Source: Lithodes maja | Taxonomy: Eukaryota > Arthropoda > Malacostraca > Decapoda > Lithodidae | Length of the DNA stretch: 64,000 bases | Assembly (NCBI GenBank): GCA_037953745.1 | Contig: JBAKBP010001575.1 | Coordinates: 87,001 to 151,000, forward strand | Reading direction: 5' to 3' | In this document: positions 21,211 to 32,680 of the stretch, in pieces | Layout of the letters: the number at the start of each line of letters is the position of its first letter | Numbering within the stretch: position 1 is the first letter of the stretch | Notes under the pieces: generated by a model | Databases searched by the model: none | Told to the model about the DNA's origin: nothing | Seen by the model: only the letters and a program-made list of their open reading frames with translations | Position numbers and translations under genes: made by a program

Positions 21211-22758
21211 TGGGGGGGTTGGCCCATCCAGAAATCTCCATCTTAGAAGATTTCAACGTTCACCACCGCCAATTGCTCTCTTCTCACATTACTGACCAAC
21301 CTAGTGAACAATCCTACGTCTTTTCTATCCTAAATGACCTAGAGCAGTTGGTTCAGCAACCCACCCGTATCCGGGATCGCTTAGGAGATCGGCCCAACAT
21401 TCTTGACTTTTTTCTAACTTCTAACGTACCTTCCTCTTATACTGTCGATCTTTCTTCTCCTTTGGGCTCCTCTGACCATAAACTTATCTCAGTCACCTGT
21501 CCTATCTCTCCAGTACAGCCACACGATCCTCCCAGCCGGCGGCGCTTGTGGCACTTAGGCGCCGCTGACTGGGAGGCTCTTCAGCAGTACTTCTTTGATT
21601 TGACCCATGGAATTATTTTTGGTTCCGTGGCCGGGGACCTTCGGAGAGCGCTGAACGCAAATACCGAGGTAATACTCTCAGGCATGGAGGCATACATTCC
21701 ATCTTCTTTCTCTCAGACTAATGCAAACAAATCTTGGTTTACTCACGCTTGTTCTACTGCTGTCCGCAATAAGGAGGAAGTATTCAAACGGTACCAACAC
21801 CTTAAAACTCAAGAATCTCATTCTTCCTATGTTTCTGCCCGGAATCAAGACAAATCTTTTCTTTGACTTGCCAAACAGCCTTTCATCAATAATAAATGCA
21901 CTGAACTATCCAACTCTAGTTCTTCCCAAGCTTTCTGGCATCTACCCAAAAACTTCTCCAACAATTTTTCTTCCTCGTCTTTCCCTCCCCTTTTCCACTC
22001 TGATGGCACAACCATTACTTCTTCCTCTGACAAAGCTGAACTCTTCGGTCAAACTTTCGCTAGAAACACAACCTTGGATGATTCCGGTGCTATTCCTCCC
22101 TCTCTACCCCCCTCTCTCCTACTTATGCCTAATATCCTAATCTCTTCAAAATATGTACTTTCTACCCTCTTTGGGCTTGATACTAAGAAGGCGTACAATC
22201 TGGATGGTGTTCCTCCTGTTGTACTCAAAAATTGTGCCTCCGTGCTGACTCCCTGCCTAGGCAAACTCTTTCGTCTCTGTTTCTCCTCTAATGTCTTCCC
22301 TTCTTGTTGGAAGTTTGCTCACATTCAACCTTTCCCAAAGAAGGGTGACCGCTCTCAACCCTCCAACTATTGTCCAATTGCTCTCATCTTTTGTATCTCT
22401 AAAGTTTTTGAAACTATTCTTACTTCCAATTTCTTAAGCATTTATCTTCTCATAATCTACTCTCAGATCGCCAGTATGGCTTCCTTAAAGGTCGCTCTAC
22501 TGGTGATCTTCTTTCATATCTTACTAACTCTTGGTCACCGTCATCCTCCTTTTGGGACTTTGGTGAGACTTTTTCTATTGCGCTAGATATATCGAAGGCC
22601 TTCGATAGAGTCTCGCACAAACCTCTAATTTCTAAACTACCCTCCTTTGGTTTCTATTCCTCCATCTGTGCCTTTTTCTCTAATTTCCTTTCCGGCCGTT
22701 CCATAGCTGCAGTTGTTGCTGGCCATCGTTCACTTCCTCATCCTATCAATTCTGGTGC
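21211..22758 (+). pseudogene. LINE-A1: non-LTR retrotransposon fragment (endonuclease to RT)
   Basis: Part of a non-LTR retrotransposon. It begins inside the apurinic-type endonuclease (EDFNVHHRQ; later LGSSDHK with the catalytic SDH) and runs into the first half of RT. LINE-A2 and LINE-A3 are close copies. The first frame ends at TGA 21864-21866 where LINE-A2 has CGA; further indels follow. The copy stops abruptly near 22758, just before the SGVPQGS motif, where LINE-B sequence takes over. The left boundary is uncertain. Clade is not resolved: Jockey/I/CR1-like by motif. Confidence 0.8.
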
Positions 22759-24650
22759 TTTTGCACCTATGTAATACATCATTCTCTACTGGTATTTTCC
22801 CGGAAATACTTAAAATTGCTAAAGTTACCCCTATCCATAAATCAGGAGACACTAGACTAATGAGGAATCACGTCCAATATCAGTGTTACCTGCTATAAGT
22901 AAGATACTGGAAAGATTAAAGTTCAATAGAGTTTATTCCTTTTGTACAGACAATAATGTTAGTACTAACTCTCAGTATGGATTCATGAGGGGACGATCGA
23001 CTAAGACCGCTCTTGTTAACTTCACCGACGATGTCTTGAGCTCATTTGATAATAACTGTTATACAATAAGTATAATCTTAATCTTTCGAAAGCCTTCGAT
23101 ACTGTGGACCATAATATATTACTTGCTAAATTACAATATTATGGTATTAAAGGTAGGGCTAACTCTTGGTTTAAGTCTTACTTAACCCTTAACTGGCGGC
23201 GCCCGGCTATTGTCGAATGAAATAAATGGGGCCTATGGGCGGGGCCCGGCTATTGTCGAATGCAATTTTGAGCACGTAATGTGCTCTGAGAGAGAGCGGA
23301 GCGGTGGGAGGAGCGTAGATTACCTCCTGACCGCTCGCCACGGTGGCCGTGGAGCTACTGAGATGTACTCCTTTATACTCCACCCTCTCTCACTCGTTTC
23401 ACACGTATTAATGTAAGAAAATGACTGTATTTTAGCGATTTTGCCCTTCGGTTGCACGATCGTTGCAAGACAACCAGTGATCGTAGAAGGATGGTTCGGA
23501 TGTCATTGGAAAGCTCAATTTACGCCCTTTTTGGGATACATACTTGTATTACGCTCTGGGTCTTGTTTATGCATGAAAAAAAAGCACGGAAACAACCCCA
23601 TTTATGGTAAAAAAAAAAACGCTGGGCGGTACATAGAAATTACCGCCTAGGCCGCTCTTAAGGTGTTAAGTAACCGTACACAATACGTATGTTATAATAA
23701 ATGTATCTCCGAAGCTCAAGAAATCTCATTAGGTGTCCCTCAGGGATCTATACTGGGACCTCTTCTCTTTTTACTCTATATTAATGATATTGTTAACTCC
23801 AGTAAAGTGGTAAAATTAATTATGTACGCTGATGACAGCACCATCTATGCCAGCCACCAGAACCTTCCCTCTCTGATAGACATGATGAACACCGAGCTAA
23901 GTAAAGTAAAACACTGGATCGATTCAAATAAATTAACACTAAACCTTGATAAAAGTAATTATATTGTTTTCCATAGAAACAAATACATACCCATAAACTT
24001 AGAACCATTAAAAATACAAAACACAATTTTGGAAGAGAAAGAGAATACCAAATTCCTCGGTATTCAAATAGATCACCAACTGAAATGGACTCTTCACATT
24101 GAGAACATAAAAAACAAAATAAATAAGTACTGTGGTATCCTTCATCTTACCAGGAACCAGTTAGATAGTAAAGCTTTGACACAAATATACTTATCATTAA
24201 TTTATCCTAATATAACTTATTGTCACACTTTGTGGGGAGTAGCTAGCAAAGTTAGAATAAAGCAACTTACGACTGTTCAAAAGAAGGTAATTCGAATAAT
24301 TTGTTTTAAGAGAAAACACGAACATACAAATTAATTATTTTTAAAACTAAAGCTACTAAAAATTAATGAAATTAACACATACTGCTGCTCTTTATTTGTT
24401 TACAAATCTATCCATAACTTTATAAACAACAACATGTTTCACTTCCGTATAAATGATAGATGCCAACTAAGAAACAATACTAATCTAAACATTCCATTCG
24501 TGAGATCCAATCAATCCCAATCATCAATTATATACCACGGAGCTAAGGTCTGGAATCATCTGACACTCAATATTCGAGATGAACCAAATATTTCAAGGTT
24601 TAAAAAGTCTCTTAAGTCAATCTTGCTTATTAAATACCAAGATTGATAAA
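22759..24650 (+). pseudogene. LINE-B: 5'-truncated non-LTR retrotransposon
   Basis: A second non-LTR family, different from LINE-A. It encodes RT (IFPEILKIAKVTPIHKSGD, then QYGFMRGRSTKTAL, LGVPQGSILGPLLFLLYIND, YADDSTIYAS) and a C-terminal region ending near 24646. The frame is broken by indels near 22870 and 23085, a TTAA element at 23186-23665, and a stop at 24332-24334 after which the same frame resumes. The AT-rich stretch 24650-24854 is probably its 3' tail. Probably CR1/L2/Jockey-like; not resolved. Confidence 0.82.
23186..23665. mobile_element. TTAA-flanked miniature element in LINE-B
   Basis: 480 bp bounded by TTAA at 23182-23185 and 23666-23669. The left end is CCCTTAACTGGCGGCG and the right end on the opposite strand is CACCTTAAGAGCGGCC, an imperfect inverted repeat. 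Removing the element with one TTAA joins the LINE-B frame without any change (SYL to SNRTQYV), so insertion was precise. No coding capacity. Non-autonomous piggyBac-like is the best reading. Confidence 0.8.
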
Positions 24651-24854
24651 TGTAAGTCATATTGTATTAATTCATGCGTAGTAAATTGCATGCAAAGTGT
24701 AAATATACTTGTATTATACATGTAGTGTGTGTATGCCTGTAAATATATGGGTGTGTTTGAGTATGTGAATGGATATTTTGAAGCTACAATTTCTCGTTGG
24801 TTCTCGTATTTCCTTTGGTTTCAAGTATTTTATTTTAAACGCAATTACATGTAA

Positions 24855-26850
24855 AGTAAGAATCCTGGCAGCCTATCAACGCGCTGCATCTAACTATCTT
24901 TTTAAGCCAGCTGATTTTGACAGTCCGGATGTTTCCCTCAACTCTGCCACACCCTCCCTTGCAACCAATCAGGAGCCTCCGTTGTCGGAGCAGTAAAATA
25001 CTGTACCAGCCGCGCACATCTCTTCACCTTCCAAATCGCTCTCGCTCCCTCCACAGGCCGTCTCTTTGAGTTGCAATAGGTCTATGACATCCATGCAAGC
25101 CCCATACTCCCGTAAACCACTACAAGACCTTTGCAACCATCTCCCTGGGACATATTATGAAGAGATAAGATCAGAGGAGAGGGGAAGGAATGTTCAAAAC
25201 GCACGGCCGGAGAAGGCACTCCCCGGGCGGGCAGCTCAACCAATCACAGCGCGCCAATTCGTGAGGCGGAGCTATAAAGAAGGGTGGGGAGGGGCTGCAG
25301 ACGTAATTCCCGTCACGGGCCCCACTGAGTCCACTTGCAAGCAACTCATACTCTCTTTCTCACCCAGGCAACAATGGGAACTTGGCTACACCTGCTCCAG
25401 CCTCCCAACTCGCCTTTCCCGGCCCACTAAAGTCCACCTCTGGCCCAACACCACTTCCGTCAACTCACCAGATACACCACAAGTATCCTGGTGCCTGTCG
25501 TCACATTGCTGGCTTACACATATACAGTCAAGCAATTCAAGAAGGGCGACAGATAGTAGACGGAACCGAAGATTTCCAGAAGCACTATTGGCCGGCCTTG
25601 AGGTGGTGAAGCTGTTCCAGAAAAGCCTTTGAATTTTTACAGGACCCTTATGGGCCCGAACAAGACTTATGAAAAAGAGAGAAATGCTTGACAAACCCAG
25701 TGGACCCAACCTTTAAAAATCGATGTGTTCTTATAGAACAGAACCGAGAGAAATAGATTAGACTTATGAAGAAATAAAAGGATGAAGTGTTGAGAGAATA
25801 AAGCTGATATTGATAGAGAAGGTTCCATGCCACTTAACTACCAATAGTATAGGATCTTATAGGATAAGTAGATTAATGTGAACATTAAAGATAAGGGGAG
25901 GGTTTAATACTAGACTAAGGTTAGAAGCAACTATAGTACTGACGTGGGAATAAATAATAGTTGCAGATGGATCAGATTTAGCTTGAGAAATAGTTAGGAC
26001 GGACACTAGTCCATATGATGAGAGATACTTTTTTGTTATAAAGGAAACATTGTTATTCGTATCATTTAAGAAGAATAATTCTCCGGTTTGATAATGAACT
26101 TTGTGATTATGATATAGTAACAAGTCGAGGCGACTGGTGCAAGGAAGTATTTATTCTTCAGATAAGTAGTTAGTGAAGTTGATAGATATAGTATCAATCC
26201 GATCAAACATAGAGAGTAATGATGTAATCATGATATATAGAGAATTAAATGTTGAATATGATAATATAGGTGTTTATGAATTATGTAATGATATTGGACC
26301 ATGTAATGAGGTATATATATTTGAGTAAGTGGTATCAGTGTTATTGAGTTTATCTATTTGTCAGATAGGAGGTCAGAGTGGAGATATTCCAAACAAAGGA
26401 TTATATTAATGTAGGTGCCTACGGGTACGGATTTATTTGTATTAGAGATAATAATGTATATAATGTAAGAGTGTTAAAGATAGGGAAATAGAGGTCAAAT
26501 TCATTAAAGCCTTGGTCTTTGGATTAGACATATTGAGGCCCGGTAAAGCTGATATATTATTTTGGAGACTAGTAATGTGCCTTTGATCGAAGTCGGAGTG
26601 AGTCAATACCTGAATAGCGGGTATCCAAATAGGTGGTAACGGGAACTTGCAAGTTCCAACGTACAATCTATTGTGGGTCGACAATAATATTCAAACTGAG
26701 TGTTGAACTCATTTCGGCCCGAACAGAGAATCAATTGCTAGGGGAACATTGAACTATTAGGGAGTTTGTTAAATAAAGGATATGAACTTCCAAACAACTG
26801 TCGAATTATTACCACCTTAGTAGTATACGGAGAAATAGAAAATAAGTACT
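24855..26850 (+). repeat. Gypsy-B1 5' LTR
   Basis: 1996 bp. The start AGTAAGAATCCTGG is shared by all four LTR copies here, while the bases before it differ between elements. It carries a CCAAT box (25236-25240), a TATA box (25273-25279) and an unusually long open frame (25066-25632). Confidence 0.85.
25236..25279 (+). promoter_or_regulatory. Gypsy-B LTR promoter (CCAAT and TATA)
   Basis: CAACCAATCACAGCG followed about 35 bp later by GCTATAAAGAAGG. The same pair is present in the minus-strand LTR (TATA at 60425-60419) but the TATA is mutated in the 3' LTR (near 32675: GGGTTAAAAAG). It marks the U3/R boundary near 25300. Confidence 0.7.
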
Positions 26851-26856
26851 ACATTT

Positions 26857-26880
26857 TGGTGGCAAGCGGTGGGATTCGAC
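26857..26880 (+). promoter_or_regulatory. Gypsy-B1 primer binding site
   Basis: TGGTGGCAAGCGGTGGGATT plus CGAC, 24 bases identical in Gypsy-B2 (57264-57241). Its complement reads like a whole tRNA 3' end: T-loop TCGAATCCC, acceptor strand GCTTGCC, discriminator A and CCA. Which tRNA is not determined. Confidence 0.8.
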
Positions 26881-27019
26881 AAATTGTTTGGATTGAGTAT
26901 TTTTATCTAACGAACCAGACATAATGACGACATTACTACCGCTTTGATTATGGGAAGAGGGGAAAGAAGAAATTGAGCTATGGATTGAACAATTAGAATC
27001 TCAATTCACTCTACTTGAT

Positions 27020-27715
27020 GTGGGAGAAGATGAAAAGAAGATAGCCTATGGAAAGGCACACTTAGGCAAGGCCCTGAACGATGTAAGGGTACGTCTAGAG
27101 GGACTAGTGTCATGGGCAGAAGTTAGGAGTGCTCTGATAGAAGAATTTGGCCGAGAAACCTCCACAAGGAAGGCCAGAGACAAACTAAAAAGTCTGAAAC
27201 TAGATGGACAAAATGTGAGAACCCTGAGGAGGGAGATCACGAAAAATGTCATATTTGCTTATCCTCACATGGACCAGGAGAGTCAGGAGACAGAAATAAG
27301 AGAGATTATGATTCAAGCATGTCCTGTGGAAGTTAGAAAGCACTGTATTATACATGAAGTGACTACCACAAAGGAACTCATGGATGTAATCAAGAAGGTA
27401 ATGGAAGCCAGAGAGCTAAAGGAGGAGAAAAAGAAAGGGGAGGAGGAGAACCCAAACAAAGGGTATCAGAGAACAATGATTCGATGCTTTATATGCAGAC
27501 AAACCGGACACCTAGCTAGGAACTGTTCAAACCGCCCTCAAACTCCGACTCACAGATTTCACTTGAGACCAACACCTCCAAATGATCGACCCATGCCAAT
27601 GGTGACAAATACCAACCAGGGAGGAATGCTTCCAGTAGAGTACAGAGAAACAGAGACCCAACAGAAAATCACAATGTCAGAAGGGAGAGAACATTTTCCC
27701 CTGAACATCTCATAG
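27020..27715 (+). CDS. Gypsy-B1 gag
   Basis: 231-codon frame: capsid-like region rich in charged residues, a KEEKKKGEEE linker, then one CCHC knuckle (CFICRQTGHLARNC) near 27487. A capsid/nucleocapsid precursor. Coding begins upstream of 27020 in both copies, so the true N-terminus is likely near 26920 with a lesion between. Gypsy-B2 gag (56419-57200, minus) is similar but has RFFIC in place of RCFIC at the knuckle. Confidence 0.8.
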   Translation: MGEDEKKIAYGKAHLGKALNDVRVRLEGLVSWAEVRSALIEEFGRETSTRKARDKLKSLKLDGQNVRTLRREITKNVIFAYPHMDQESQETEIREIMIQACPVEVRKHCIIHEVTTTKELMDVIKKVMEARELKEEKKKGEEENPNKGYQRTMIRCFICRQTGHLARNCSNRPQTPTHRFHLRPTPPNDRPMPMVTNTNQGGMLPVEYRETETQQKITMSEGREHFPLNIS

Positions 27716-28613
27716 AAAGGCGAAATGGCGAGGTTAATATATTAGAGAGACAAACGTCTTGTGAAACAATAGTAATAAATGGGAAAGCCGCAAACATGTT
27801 AATAGATACCGGGGCAAATAGATGTTGTCTTTTGGAGAATTTTTGTGAAAAATTGTCAGAAAGAAATAGGACCACTAAACCAAATTAGTATTTAGTTGTC
27901 AGGAGCCGGAGGTCAACCATTGACGATTTTAGGAAGAACTAACACCTTCGTGGTACAATGGAAAGGGATTAAATTCACCACAGATTTGTGTGTCCTATCG
28001 GGAAAATCTAACAGCGGAGTAGATGGATATCTGGGAATAAATCTTATGAGTCAATTGGGGGTAACCATAGAGTGCGGCCCGAAAAACACAACAACCACAC
28101 TATGACCCCAAATAGTAGCTACCATGGGACAAATTTCTATCCCTCCTAAAATATGGAGAATGATAGAAATTCCCAGATGTCAGGGAATGACTGCCGGGAA
28201 TTTTGAACCAGATGCACAGAATGAAGCGTGAATATCTCCCACCTTCATTACTACCGATCAGAGGAAATTAGTTCTTGCTAACTTTGGAGAGAATACGATC
28301 AATTACCAAAAGGGAAGACTGTTAGGACAAGTTACACCTGCGCAACCCACCACTGTTGGGACTAACGGACCAATTAACACCTGAGATCCCAAAACAATTA
28401 ACGTCAGACCGAGCGGCTACTTTACATGAATTACTCTGGGCGTACAGAGACTATTTGCCCAAGATGAAGGGGACCACGGATCGGCCCGGACCCGACACAC
28501 ACACGAGATACATACTCAAGGACCCTCTATTAGACAACCCTATAGATGACAGAATCCCATCATGAGACAGAAAGAGAAGGAACAGGTAGATGATATGCTT
28601 AAACAAGGAATAG
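27716..28613 (+). pseudogene. Gypsy-B1 protease and RT N-terminus
   Basis: Retropepsin region with LIDTGANR near 27795, the rest of the protease to about 28110, then the linker to RT ending QKEKEQVDDMLKQGI at 28613. Several lesions: frameshift near 27850, TGA near 28102 and 28230, and shift near 28375. The intact equivalent is 56327-55599 on the minus strand (242 codons). Interrupted at 28614 by a retroposon. Confidence 0.78.
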
Positions 28614-29038
28614 TTGTTGTTGTTGTTGTTGCTGTTCCTCAGGCTGTCTGGCCGAGCAGCCCCAAGGTCCCGAGCAAGACCAAGGCCATAACCGAGCGCC
28701 CCCACAGAACCCTCCCAGCTTACCACTAATAATGCCCAGGTGACCGAAGCCACTCAAAGGCGGGGAGCTGAGGAGGGTGCGGAAACGCCCGGGAAACAAA
28801 AGCCCCACCCAAGGCCCTGTGCCCCTCAGCAATTATAAAGGGAAAGCTGAGGGGCAAAGGAAAAATGTGACGCTTTGGCTCCCAATCTGCCAGGGTTGGC
28901 AGTAGGGAGGTCAATCCACGGAAAAGACGCCGTCATGTGAGATCTAGAAAATATATAAGTAAAAGGAACAGTCAGAGTAAGCTATGGGTATGGCAGAGAA
29001 TGCTCAACTCTCATTCTGATAGACCAGCCCATCACCAT
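28614..29038 (-). mobile_element. retroposon with (CAA)n tail, 10-bp target duplication
   Basis: 425-bp insert in Gypsy-B1 pol, absent from Gypsy-B2. It is flanked by CAAGGAATAG at 28604-28613 and 29039-29048. On the minus strand the insert ends in GGAACAGCAACAACAACAAC, a simple-repeat tail. The body has no long frame and no clear tRNA boxes; it could be a SINE or the 3' end of a 5'-truncated LINE that ends in CAA repeats. Confidence 0.78.
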
Positions 29039-29048
29039 CAAGGAATAG

Positions 29049-29770
29049 TAGTGGAATCCTACAGTCAATGGTCATCTCCGATAGTCCTAGTAAAAAAAAA
29101 AAAAAAAAAAGGGTCCCCTCGGTTCTGTGTGGATTACAGAAAACTGAATGATGTTACCATCAAAGACGCTCAACCCCTACCTCGTATTGATGACTCGCTA
29201 GAATCACTTAATGGGTCAACATGGTTTTCTACCCTAGATCTACAAAGTGGGTACTGGCAAGTACCAGTTAGGTCAGAGGACCAGGAGAAAACCGCGTTTT
29301 CTACAAGCGAAGGTAAACTCTACCAGTCCACGGTTTTACCCTTCGGAGTTTGTAATGGACCAGCCAGTTTTATAGATTCATGGGTGAAGTACTGAGGGGA
29401 TTGACATGGAGAACTTGCCTAGCTTACTTGGACGATATCAAAACCTTTTTGAACAGTTGATATTACATATCAACCGACTACGGGAAGTATTAGAGAGAAT
29501 CAGGAGGGCAGGACTTAAATTAAAACCTTCCAAGTGCCAATTAAGGGCCCGCGAAGTAGTATACTTAGGACATGTGGTTTCCAAGAAAGGTATTCAACCT
29601 GACCCCCTTAAAGTAAAAGCTATCTCAGAAATTTCTCCCCCCCACCACTGTCAAAGGAATCAGAGCGTTTCTGGGAATGGCTTCCTATATCGGAGGTTTA
29701 TGCCAAACTTTTCAAAAATTGCTCGACCTATGACTAAGAGACTTGAAAAAGGGAGGAAATTTGACTAGGA
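29049..29770 (+). pseudogene. Gypsy-B1 reverse transcriptase
   Basis: RT continuing after the retroposon: SPIVLVKKK, FCVDYRKLND, TLDLQSGYWQVP, LPFGVCNGPASF, then AYLDD near 29420, directly followed by a frameshift. An A run of 18 at about 29094-29111 replaces part of the VLVKKK loop and will mutate easily. In Gypsy-B2 the YLDDIIIF region is intact. Confidence 0.82.
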
Positions 29771-29779
29771 CCAGAGCTG

Positions 29780-30263
29780 TCAAATAGCTTTTGATCACTT
29801 GAAACAAAAGCTAACCTCTATCCCCATTGTGTGTCATCCTGATTTTACCAAGCCGTTCCAATTGTACACCGATGCTTCTGATGAAGGGCTAGGGGCAGTC
29901 TTGGCCCAGAAGGTAGATGGGAAAGAAGGCATAGTGGCATGCACCAGCCGGACCCTGAATAAGGGCGAAAAGAAATACAGTGTTACTAAAAAAGAATGTC
30001 TAGCTTTAGTCTGGGCGGTACAATATTTCCGTTCTTATTTAGCAGGAGTTCATTTCGAAGTAATCACGGATCACCATAGTTTACAATGGCTCAGAAAAAT
30101 GAAGACAGAAGATGGATTGTTTGTTAGGTGGAAGGGAATTCTGGAGCAATATTCCTTTGAAGTTAGGCATCGACCGGGTAAATTACATACCAATGATGAT
30201 GGTCTATCCAGATTACCTGTAAGCACCAGTCCAACCCACTCAACCCAACGAGAAAAAGAATGA
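29780..30263 (+). pseudogene. Gypsy-B1 RNase H
   Basis: RNase H with YTDASDEGLGAVL, KKECLALVWAV and ITDHHSLQWL (catalytic D, E, D present), ending GLSRLPVS. It is open for 154 codons from 29799. The shift at 29766 separates it from RT. Confidence 0.82.
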
Positions 30264-31972
30264 TCCGAGATCAAAATGTGGAGACAAAGTAAAATTTTCT
30301 GAGGGAGCCTGGAGGGATTCTAAGGATCGAGTGGTATTAGATTATCTGGAGGCTAAACACATGATTAAAATTTTACACGGACAAGAGGGGAAGGGGGCTC
30401 ATCTAGGTCAGTCTTGAAGCAGTTTAATGAAAGGTACTGGACCTCACGAGCCGACAAAATTGTTAAAGAGGTGATCCAAAGTTGTTTGGGGTGTCAAACA
30501 GGGAAATATGGACGAGGAACCAAACAATCACCAGGACACATTCTGGCCAGAAAACCACGGGAGAAGTTGTCTGTGGACATTATGGGACCTCTGCCCAGAC
30601 AGATGAACAAAAGGTACATTTTTGTCGACGTCTTTTCGAAATATACGGTTGCTTGTGCTACTCCGGACAAGAAAGCTGAGACCGTGGCTAATAGTATTCT
30701 GGAGAAAGTAATTTTTGTGTATAGCACCCCCGGATATATTCTGAGTGATAGGGGAAAAGAATTTAATAATGAAATTTTGCAACATTTGGGGGATACTTTG
30801 GGTTACCAGATTCAACATACCTCCCCGTATTATCCACAAGGGAACGCTGTATGTGAAAGAAATCATCGGTTACTAGCGAATTGTGTACGAGCTAGTTTAA
30901 GTTCACAAGGGGAAGAAATATCCCGAGGTTAGCCGGAACTATTGCCAGAAATTGTCTGGGGAATCAATACCACCGTTTGTAGAACTACCGGGTATTCTCC
31001 TTATGAGATTATTTTTGGAATTACTCCGGAACTGCCTCAAGAACGACTATTACCTTATCCTGTCAATTCCGCCAAATACTCCCGGCCAGAGCATTATCTG
31101 CGAGATCAAGGGGAAAGACGGCAACAAGTTAATAACCACGTTACCCAACGGCAGCCCAAGAAACTTACCTTAAATAATCCGTATTATCGGGGGTAATATA
31201 TTCTGGTTAAGAGACATGATCCCACATGGACCGGAAAATTGGAGGAGAAATATGAGGGTCCCTTCCGGGTTGTGGAGATAAATGGACCATACCAAGTCTT
31301 ATATTTGCATCACAGAGATATTGTTTCATCTACGCATATTCGCCATACCAAACGGTACGAGGGTATTTTACCCCAAGACATGAGCGAGTGGAGTAGCGAG
31401 GAAGAAAGTTAGGAAGATGTAGAATCCGGGGCAGAGAATACTGATGATTTTTCAACTCGTTATAAGACAGAAGTTCCCATTCGGAGGGGGAATTATACTG
31501 GGGTTTTTCCATTCTGGCGGTCATTTACTAGTAACCAAAACGAGAGTCATTCTAGGCCAGAACAAGAGGGAAATGGGGGAACCGAGGAGGATACGACGAG
31601 CGGGGAGGGAAGATCCCGAGAACTTACTAATGATGATAGTTCTATGGACCCCGAAAGCGAAGTTTCAAACCCTGAGAGAGATTTCAATGAGACCTTAAGT
31701 AGTGAGGAAGAGTGTCCCCGAGCAAAGGTGACTGGAAGAGAAGTATTTACTGAGGGTAAAAACATAATTAGTTCCCCTCTAACTAAAATAAATAAGTCAC
31801 AGGAAAATACAGCGACTGACTTCCCGGGCAAGAGTCAAACAAAGTTCTCTAAACCAATGGGCCCTGCAGAAACAATTACACGCACTGGTAGAGTTAGTCG
31901 TCCACCAATCAGGTATCCGGACGAGGTTATAAATAGAACTCCTGGGGCTCGTGCCTGTCAGTTGAAGGCACC
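30264..31972 (+). pseudogene. Gypsy-B1 integrase
   Basis: Integrase with zinc finger (CLGCQ near 30490), D in VDIMGPL (about 30577), D in LSDRGKEF (about 30745) and E in VCERNHRLL (about 30855), then a GPF-type C-terminal region and an acidic Ser-rich tail to TRTGRVSRPPIRYPDEV near 31890-31927. TAG at 30930 replaces a Trp codon, TAA at 31194 ends the next frame, and a one-base deletion near 31965 shifts the C-terminus. The intact equivalent is 37642-36245. Confidence 0.83.
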
Positions 31973-32680
31973 ATGCCTCTCCCATCTGACCCTCAGTACC
32001 GGCTCCGTCGCCTGATAGCTATTTTCGACGGAAAAGGGCAGAGAGTACAGACCACCAGAGCTTTCAAACAACTTCTTAACCAACCGAGTCAAGTTCTGTT
32101 AGCCAAGACTGCAATAGGAAATAAAAATCCAGCAACCCAGTTGCACAGGTGCATTTGTGAACACAGTGGACTGGTTGATTGGCAGACTGATGGCAGGGAT
32201 TTTAAAGGGATAGTACTGCGGCAATCAGGAACTCGCCTTAATTTAGCACAGGGTGATAAAGTAAGAATCCTGGCAGCCAATCAAAGTGCTACATTTAACT
32301 ATCTCTTTAAGCAAGTTGATTTTGACAGTCCGGATATTTCCCTCAACTCTGCCACACCCTCCCTTGCAACCAATCAGGAGCCTCCGTTGTTGGAGCAGGA
32401 AAATACTGTACCAGCAGCGCACATCACTTCACGTTCCAAATCGCTCTCGCTCCCTCCACAGGCCGTCTCTTTGAGTTGCAATAGGTCTATGACATCCATG
32501 CAAGCCCCATACTCCCATAAGCCACCACAAGATCTTTACAACCATCTCCCTGGGACATATTATGAAGAGATAAGATCAGAGGAGAGGGGAAGGAATGTTC
32601 AAAACGCGCGGCTGGAGATGGCACTGCCCGGGCGGCCGGCTCAACCAATCACAGCGCGCCAATTCGTGAGGTGGGGTTAA
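31973..32680 (+). CDS. unrecognised ORF running from pol C-terminus into the LTR
   Basis: 235 codons from an ATG at 31973. The first about 95 codons (MPLPSDPQYRLRRLI... to GDKVRIL) lie before the 3' LTR and are closely conserved in Gypsy-B2, where they are fused in frame to the integrase tail. From 32260 the frame continues through LTR U3 for about 140 codons and stops at 32678, inside the mutated TATA box. I recognise no domain; there is no signal peptide or membrane segment. It could be a C-terminal pol extension or an accessory protein in the env position. The LTR part may simply be stop-poor DNA. Confidence 0.5.
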   Translation: MPLPSDPQYRLRRLIAIFDGKGQRVQTTRAFKQLLNQPSQVLLAKTAIGNKNPATQLHRCICEHSGLVDWQTDGRDFKGIVLRQSGTRLNLAQGDKVRILAANQSATFNYLFKQVDFDSPDISLNSATPSLATNQEPPLLEQENTVPAAHITSRSKSLSLPPQAVSLSCNRSMTSMQAPYSHKPPQDLYNHLPGTYYEEIRSEERGRNVQNARLEMALPGRPAQPITARQFVRWG

